64,000 nucleotides of DNA. Origin: Odiellus spinosus. Lineage: Eukaryota; Arthropoda; Arachnida; Opiliones; Phalangiidae. The position numbers and the translations under genes were made by a program. Of the stretch, positions 57,724 to 64,000 are shown in pieces. Location: the NCBI GenBank assembly GCA_963920705.1, contig OY987239.1, positions 4,684,254-4,748,253 on the forward strand, in the 5' to 3' direction. The notes beneath the pieces were generated by a model. It was given only the letters and a program-made list of their open reading frames with translations. It searched no databases and was not told where the DNA came from. Positions within the stretch are counted from its first letter, which is position 1; the number at the start of each line of letters is the position of its first letter.

Positions 57724-60557
57724 CTAATGTTGAGTTAAGTCGATTTTTTTGGTGCATAGTTTTTTACTGTCGAAAATGTCGACACTGTGTTCATGATGAT
57801 TAAAGTTTTTCATTATACGACTCATAGGGTGTAATGTAGATAGCTGTGGTCTGAAGGTTTGATAATTTTTAATTCTTGTTTTTTTATTGGGGATATTTAA
57901 AGTAATTTTTGTCAGGAGCTCATTGCAGTCAATAGAATTATGAATTAATTTTTTTAAAAAAATTATGTCTAGTTTAATAAAAGTGTCCTTTATGGAGTCC
58001 ATTTTTAGACTCTCGAGGATTGCTTCGTATTTAAATGAAGTTTTAGTATTAAAATATTGGTGATAAAATTTGGCAAACTTTTTTTGGATTCGCTCGAGCT
58101 TAGAAATCTGATGCTGGCTGCAGCCGCTATAAACTAGGGCTCCAAATAGGAGCTTGGGTTTCACAAGGGTTAAATATAGCCTTCTGAAGCATGGGGGAGA
58201 GTTTATGTTCTTGGCTATTTTGAGTGCCAAGCAGAGGGTTCTGAAGCAGGTTTTTGATATGGTTTCGACTTGGCTTATAAAATGTAGCTTCTCATCGAAT
58301 ATAACTCCCAAGTCTCTGATGTGTTTCTCTCGCTTAAGTGTTTTTCCATTTAGCTCATAGGGATAAATAATTTTGGTTTTCTTGCGGGTATAAGACACTA
58401 TATATGTTTTATCCTCGTTTATAGGTATATTATTTAAGGTGGACCAGTTCTGGAGGTTGATTAGGTCGGAGTTTAATTGTTTACAGTGTTCTTCATTACG
58501 TATATAATGACCTAGTTTGTTGTCGTCGGCAAAAAGATATGTTTTAGAGTCTTGGATTTGCGACGGTATATCGGAGGTATATATATTGAATAATAGCGGT
58601 CCTAATGATGAACCTTGAGGAACACCACATGAAACACCATAACTCGTTTTAGATATTTCTCCATTGATTTTTAGGGTGTTTTTCCTATCTTTTAGGTAGC
58701 TTTCGATCCAATTTAGTAGTTTACCCGTAAGGCCATAGAAACTGAGCTTTTGGAGTAAAACGCGATGCGAAACCCTATCAAACGCCTTGGATAGGTCCAC
58801 ATATAGGATGTCGACTTGTCCTCTATCTATTATTTCCGGAGCCATATACTCGAGTGTACTAAGGAGATTGGTGTCGACGGATCGACCTTTCACAAACCCA
58901 TGCTGATTTTCGGGTAAGTTAATTTTGAACCAGTTGTATAATTTACTACTCATTATCATGTCGAATATCATTGATAAGCAGTTAAGAAGCGAAATTGGTC
59001 TGTGGTTCGTGGGGTCAGCTTCTAGGCCTTTTTTAAATATTGGGGAGACCAGGGCTTCTTTCCACGTACTTGGGAAGTGACCAAGTTCCAAGGATAAATT
59101 ATAGATATACGTTAGTATTGGTGAGAGTAAGTCACCACAGCCTTTTATTATGAAGTTAGGAACTCCATCAATTCCGGAGGATAATTTAGGTTTGAGTTTC
59201 TTATTTGTTTCCTTAACTTCCTGTTCTGATATTTTACACTCATAGAATTCACGTTGGATTTTATCTTCGGGAGAGAAGGGAAAAAAATAGAGTTGTCATT
59301 TGCTATATTCGAGAAGACATCTTTAAATTTATTCGCGATTTCCGCGTTACTCTTTAGCAGTTTATCTCCATTTTTAATCACGATTTGTTTCTTTTTTGGT
59401 TTGTATTTACTATTTACATATCGCCAAAACGTTTTTGGATTGTTTTTAACACTATCGCATATTTCATTTGAGTATGTCCGTTGGTCGCGTAATAAAAGTT
59501 TTTTAACCCTTGTGCGAGCTAAGTTATATTTCAAACCATCGTTTGGATTGCTTGTCCTTTTATATTTTTTGTGGTAATAACGTTTATTTTTTAGTATCTT
59601 GATAAGTTCACGTGAGTACCAGTGTGGGTATTGGTTTTTAGTTACATTTTTAAATTTATTGGGATTATAACGGGGAATAGAGGTTTCCATTGCTTTTTGG
59701 ATATTCTTAGTTATATAGTTAACACAAAAGTCAATATCTCTTGACGAATATATTGGATACCAAATGATATCTTTAATTGCGTGGTATAATTTTAGATAAT
59801 TTCCCTTATTGAAAATGAATCCGTTTGATATGCACTCTTCGTATTGAATATTTTGATTTTTGTCGAATTCAATTATAAATACTGGGTGATACTTATCAAT
59901 AGGCACTAACGATGTGTCATTAGGGTATTCTATTGTATAGGTGTCGTTGTTAACGAGACAAAGATCCAGGATATTGCCGCTACTATTTCTTTTAGAATTT
60001 AATTGCTTAAGATTATTTAAAAAAGAGAGCTCAAGTACAGTATATATTCTGCTTTGTTTTTTGCATAATAGCCACATTTATTTAGGTTCCCGGTAGTCCA
60101 ATCGACTCCTGGTAGGTTGAAATCTCCAAGGAGAATTATATCCCCTTTGAAGTCAAGTAAATGGTTTTTGGTGTTTTCGTTAAATGTTTTGAAATCTAAT
60201 AGGGAGGAGTCTGGAGGGAAGTAAATACAGCCCAGGAGTAAGTTATCTTTGCTATTTAGGCGTACTTCTACCCATACTGCTTCGTATTGATATTCCAAGT
60301 CCGATCGCCTTACAGTTTTATAAATATCTTTGATAGCAACTAGGGATCCTCCGCCAAGATTCCGTCTTGTTCGGTCGGTGCGAAAAACATTGTAATTATT
60401 TGGGAAATAGTGAGAGCTGCTATGTGTGTGGTTTAACCAAGTTTCTGTTAGGCATAAAAAAAATCAAAATTGGATTCAATGACATTATTTAAAAAAGTTG
60501 GAGCCTTGCTGCGCAACCCTCGGGTGTTTTGATAATAAATAACTGGTTTATTAGTCA
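57724..60557 (-). pseudogene. Retrotransposon ORF2, endonuclease and reverse transcriptase
   Basis: About 945 codons from the ATG at 60557, interrupted by frameshifts near 60459 (a run of eight T where nine would keep frame), 60040 and 59276. The endonuclease starts with VIYYQNTRGLRSK, then LTETWL, RTDRT and LGDFNLPGVDW. The reverse transcriptase lies in the longest open piece (59091-57724, 455 codons), with VDLSKAFD at residues 98-105, GVPQGS at 156-161 and the active-site FADD at 187-190. ORF2 nicks target DNA and copies the element RNA. Catalytic motifs are preserved, so inactivity is due only to the shifts. Confidence 0.85.
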
Positions 60558-60627
60558 TAATTTTTATGCCTTGCCATCTATATCCTCGTCCCTTACACTA
60601 TTTTTTTCAGCAATGACTTTAAATTTC

Positions 60628-61607
60628 TATCTTTCATATAAAGGACCACGAAAGTCTGTTATAAGAGAGTCTTCCGGGAAATTATCGGGAGCACATAGTT
60701 TCTCAAATTATTCTTCACTTGCAGTGACATAAAATCAAGAGTATTTTCCTTTAATTCGGGGGTTTAGTTGTATACATTCCACGGTCTTTATTTCAGATTC
60801 AAATTTAATGGAGTCCCTAAGCTGTTCCGCGGTTGTATCGACGGGCAATCTTGAAATAAATAATGCTTTTTTCCTTGGTTGCTTAGCCGGTCTAACGATA
60901 CCTTTTAGTATGCTTGATTTTTTTGTTCCAATTCGAATGATTTTTTTATCCTTATTACCCGACGTGGGCTCGTTAGAGGAAATTTTATCACGACTTTTGG
61001 GTTGTGTTATTAGGCTGGACAGTTCCCGAGGTCTCCTACAAATTATGTTGGAACTTCGGTCCAAGGTTGAGTTAGAATTAGGTAACTCAATATTTCGTGC
61101 AAGTATTTCTGCATTTTGTCTTATTACTAAAGCATTTTGTTCCCTTAAGTTCTTAATTTCCTTCTGAAGTTCAGACACCGTCTCAACTAATACAGAGATA
61201 GATGACATGACATTGTCGACTATATTATTTTTGGCACGATGCAGACTATCTACCCTAAAAAATTCATTTAAATTGTCCATAAGTTCACTAATTGTTAATG
61301 TTTCTTCCCCGACTACACTTCCTTCAGATTCTGATTCACTAAGGTCATTGTCATTTTTTGGGGTTTCAATAAGGGAACTGTCATTTCTTTTCATTAAGCA
61401 GGGCTTACATTTGTAGTTGCTTTGCTTTCCTTTATAATAGTATTGTAGTTCCTCGGTAGAAGTGGCACCGATGCACTCGCCGTGGGAGAATCCGTTGCAG
61501 ATTAAACAGGAGATATTTAATTGTGTTGAGGTTATTTGTTTTTTACATACTTGGCAATTATATTTTGTAGTTTTCTTTTTGTTCACTGCGGGTTGTTTCC
61601 CCGTCAT
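60628..61607 (-). pseudogene. Retrotransposon ORF1, PHD-finger protein
   Basis: About 326 codons including one frameshift near 60740. The first 290 are open (61607-60735). An N-terminal PHD-type finger has C18, C21, C34, C37, H42, C45, C67 and C70 (CQVC, CLIC, HGEC, CKPC). Then come an acidic Ser-rich segment, a probable coiled coil (ELQKEIKNLREQNALVIRQN) and an RRM-like start (KKALFISRLPVDTTAEQLRD). After the shift the frame continues to LITDFRGPLYER and a stop, 70 nt before ORF2. The PHD plus coiled coil plus RRM layout is known in CR1-group ORF1 proteins, which bind the element RNA. Confidence 0.75.
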
Positions 61608-61735
61608 TTTTGCGTCGCCGAACCGGCTTTCGTTATCGGCGGCGGCGTTATCGAGGCGCGATTAGATTACTAGACACAGTTTAATTGCGGAGCGAAAAAT
61701 TTTGCGACCGTTACCGACGATATCCGTAAGTTGGG

Positions 61736-62813
61736 GAGTTGTTGAAAAATAGTAACCTTATTAGCAGATGGCAAGGATGTTACATGCGCAGGAATCGATT
61801 GGCGGTTTTCTACGATAAGTGCGGGGGGAGGATATCAGGTAGAGCTAGCTCTCTGTCGCGGGCCTCGAAAGCTCGTGATAGGGTTAAAATAAAAACGCGT
61901 AAAACGTCAAATCTAGTAAGCTCCTCCCGTTCGAAAGTGGCGTTACACCAGAGGTAGAGCGTACGGTTCGATATTCTTGTGTTAAATCTATTCTTGGTAA
62001 CAATTATTGAAGAAGAAGCTTTTAAAAGTATAGCGTCAGTGCACGGTTCCTCCGAGTAAACGATATAAGAGCCTACAGCCACCCCCGTATAAGGAGGAAG
62101 TGCGGTAGGAACTCCTGTCTCGATTACTACCGTCCGAAGCGTACAATTCTTGCAGCGGGTTTCACCTTCTTGTTCTATTTATATCTTTATATAGTCGAAC
62201 GCGGACGCGGACAGACGAACAGAGGGGGTGTATGAGAAGATAGTCTCTCATTTCAGGTTGGTATTTAAAGCGCCGCCATTATTTGATGGGAACGCCGACT
62301 CCGAATGGACTTGAAACGAGATTCCCAGCAAAATATAGCGAGTAATTTAACTCGCGAATTAACTTCGTTTTAACGAGAATTGAGTTTCATTCGGAGATCA
62401 CCGGCCGATTCCTACCATACAACGTCTCCGGCATCGCCACTAAAATATCGATCTTTCCAAACAGAGTCAAGAATGTGTTGGACTTTAGCGAAATAATGGT
62501 AAATTCCGTTTAAGTCCAGTAATCTTTCGAGCGAGACTTGATGGGAGCGTCTCCACTTAGCGAAGCCGCGCCTGGTTCGTCAACCACTTGCCCCCACAGG
62601 GTGAGGCGACAGACTTAACTAAAGCGAGGCTTAGCTAATCCACTCTCTTAACGAGAGATTACGGGTACCTGACCGGAAAGCATTATTTCCCGGCTCAATA
62701 AGCTCCACACCCGAGTAAACTCCGCACCCGAGCCCGCGGCGCTTACATCCATGTACCTCTCGAAGATAGAAAATAAATAACGTTCTATAGTCATCGCTTA
62801 TACCATTTTTCAG
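61736..62813. other. Intron region of IR gene E/F
   Basis: Has an exon-1-like relic (NRLAVFYDK, about 61792-61827) of uncertain meaning. A 27-bp string, near 61968-61994, is the inverted copy of one at 57468-57494 beyond the retrotransposon. The shared non-coding blocks follow (gagtaaacgatataagagc near 62055, ttcaggttggtatttaaag near 62254, acagacttaactaaagcg near 62609). Confidence 0.45.
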
Positions 62814-63685
62814 GAAGAGGGTGGCTATTTTTTTAGTTCCTTAGATTTATATACGATAATTATGGCCACATATCAGCGAGCAATAGATAAAAACTTCACC
62901 CTATTGGCGCCGATTCAATCTTGGAAACCGTATCATTACTTCACTTGGGATCCACCGCTGGTTTGGAGACATTCCAGTTCACTCGTTGAAATTGACATTC
63001 AGGTAAACCGAATTAACGTTTTATAATTAATCAGGCTTCGCGCGGGCTCCAATTATCTTTGGGAGCTCGAATCTCAATTCCGAGCCAAGATCTAGAACGG
63101 TACTCGAAGGGTGTTGTGTCGAGTGGTGCATGGAAGGGAGTTCTCGAAGGTTAAATTATTTGCCGGAATTGAGATTGGAATTTGATCACGAGGTTTTTCA
63201 TTTCTCCGCTTCAACTCGAGAGAAAAGAGAAATTCGCTCGCTTATTTGTCCCATGATCGTCGTAACTATGTCCGTTCTCGGTTTCCGATCACCATCCCGC
63301 AGTCCGTCTGTTGTTTCTTTCTGATGATGTTTCTGTGCGCCACCACGATGTACTTGTCGACCAGATGTCTCCGCCGCCGGATCCCGACTACCACCGGGTT
63401 TGGAAACATTCTCTGGGACTTCGTCGCTTCGTTCTTCTTCGAGCGTAAGACCAGGGCTTCGCCCCACTGGCCAGCTTGGCTGGACGCTGATCGTTCGGTC
63501 TCGTTTCAGCCTTCCCTTCGGATTGGGGAATATTGTCGGTTCGTCTGGTCCTCGGTTTCTGGTTGTTGGGCATCACCATATTCTGCAACGAAATTAACGG
63601 CGTCTTCAAGGGGAAACTGTCCGTCAAAGAATACGCCGTCGTCGAGACCGAAGAAGACTTGGACAGGCTCGAGTACAAATTGCAG
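62814..63685 (+). CDS. IR-like receptor E/F, pore region exons, cut by the gap
   Basis: Three open exons: 62814-63002 (63 codons, starting EEGGYFFSSLDLY and ending LVEIDIQ), 63303-63444 (TM1 and pore) and 63510-63685 (TM2 and linker, donor CAG|GTTAAG). The 65-bp intron between the last two differs from that of gene C at one position. TM2 and linker read SVRLVLGFWLLGITIF, then VKEYAVVETEEDLDRLEYKL. The lobe-2 and TM3 exons would lie in or beyond the assembly gap starting at 63803. No lesion is visible in what remains, so it may be functional. Confidence 0.7.
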
Positions 63686-63802
63686 GTTAAGTAGGAAGAA
63701 GAAGGGGGAGGTAGGGCAACTCGATTTCGAGATGGCGCCATTCCGATAACCTTAAATTGATCGTCGGATAAGGATGGATTTCATTCATACGAGGCTCGAA
63801 TG

Positions 63803-64000
63803 NNNNNNNNNNNNNNNNNNNNNNNNNNNNNNNNNNNNNNNNNNNNNNNNNNNNNNNNNNNNNNNNNNNNNNNNNNNNNNNNNNNNNNNNNNNNNNNNNN
63901 NNNNNNNNNNNNNNNNNNNNNNNNNNNNNNNNNNNNNNNNNNNNNNNNNNNNNNNNNNNNNNNNNNNNNNNNNNNNNNNNNNNNNNNNNNNNNNNNNNNN
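63803..64000. other. Assembly gap (198 N)
   Basis: Run of unknown bases to the end of the window, interrupting the intron after the TM2 exon of gene E/F. Confidence 0.99.

Larger units (their letters stand above)
57563..61735 (-). mobile_element. Non-LTR retrotransposon (CR1/Jockey-type), nearly full length
   Basis: An element of about 4.2 kb in the minus orientation. Order: 5' UTR, ORF1 (PHD finger), ORF2 (endonuclease plus reverse transcriptase), short 3' UTR ending in a TTA-repeat tail next to the E intron. The 5' end is approximate and no target duplication could be confirmed. The frameshifts in ORF1 and ORF2 are few, two of them at or next to short homopolymers, so the copy is young or has assembly errors. 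Confidence 0.85.

Overview
This is a eukaryotic nuclear window, most likely from an insect. The evidence: spliced genes with GT-AG introns, a cluster of chemosensory ionotropic-receptor (IR) type genes, a non-LTR retrotransposon with a PHD-finger ORF1, several inverted-repeat DNA elements, TTAGG-like strings in the flanks, and a huge array of eukaryotic-type tRNA genes with no encoded CCA. No bacterial operons, ribosome binding sites or CRISPR arrays were seen. The order cannot be fixed from sequence alone. The last 198 bases are an assembly gap.

Layout: (1) 1-2782 is an AT-rich flank with a few small repeats and one unrecognised 130-codon ORF. (2) 2783-27820 is a 25-kb tandem array of roughly 190 monomers of about 120-135 bp. 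All are on the minus strand, and each is a tRNA-Gln gene or pseudogene plus a conserved spacer. Monomers carry anticodon CTG or TTG, a minority carry GTG (histidine), and many have lost 7 bp of the anticodon arm. The array has nested higher-order repeats (772/2198, 2987, 517, 1313, 890 and 1020 bp) and one 270-bp inverted-repeat element inserted inside a tRNA body. (3) 27821-63802 is a tandem series of diverged duplicons. Each contains all or part of one IR-like gene on the plus strand: A (last two exons only, cut by the tRNA array), B (the most complete, open in every recognised exon), C (last two exons missing), D (pseudogene with several lesions), and E/F (first-exon candidate, then a 4.2-kb retrotransposon, then the pore exons, cut by the gap).

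Between and inside the duplicons lie younger insertions. These are a 19-bp minisatellite (37.3-38.5 kb), two copies of a 0.2-kb MITE, a SWIM zinc-finger fragment (42.0 kb), a 469-bp GC-rich insertion in an exon of D, and a 5-kb block (48.9-53.6 kb) holding two long-terminal-inverted-repeat elements, a 100-bp satellite and a 505-bp palindrome.

The IR genes share one exon plan: a lobe-1 exon, a TM1 plus pore exon, a TM2 exon, a lobe-2 exon and a last TM3 plus basic-tail exon. The pore exons and their short intron are nearly identical between C and F, while the start of the lobe-1 exon is highly variable. The most unusual object is the tRNA-Gln satellite. Many monomers keep what Pol III would need (internal A and B boxes, a TATA-like palindrome about 25 bp upstream, a T4 terminator), yet they are organised like satellite DNA.
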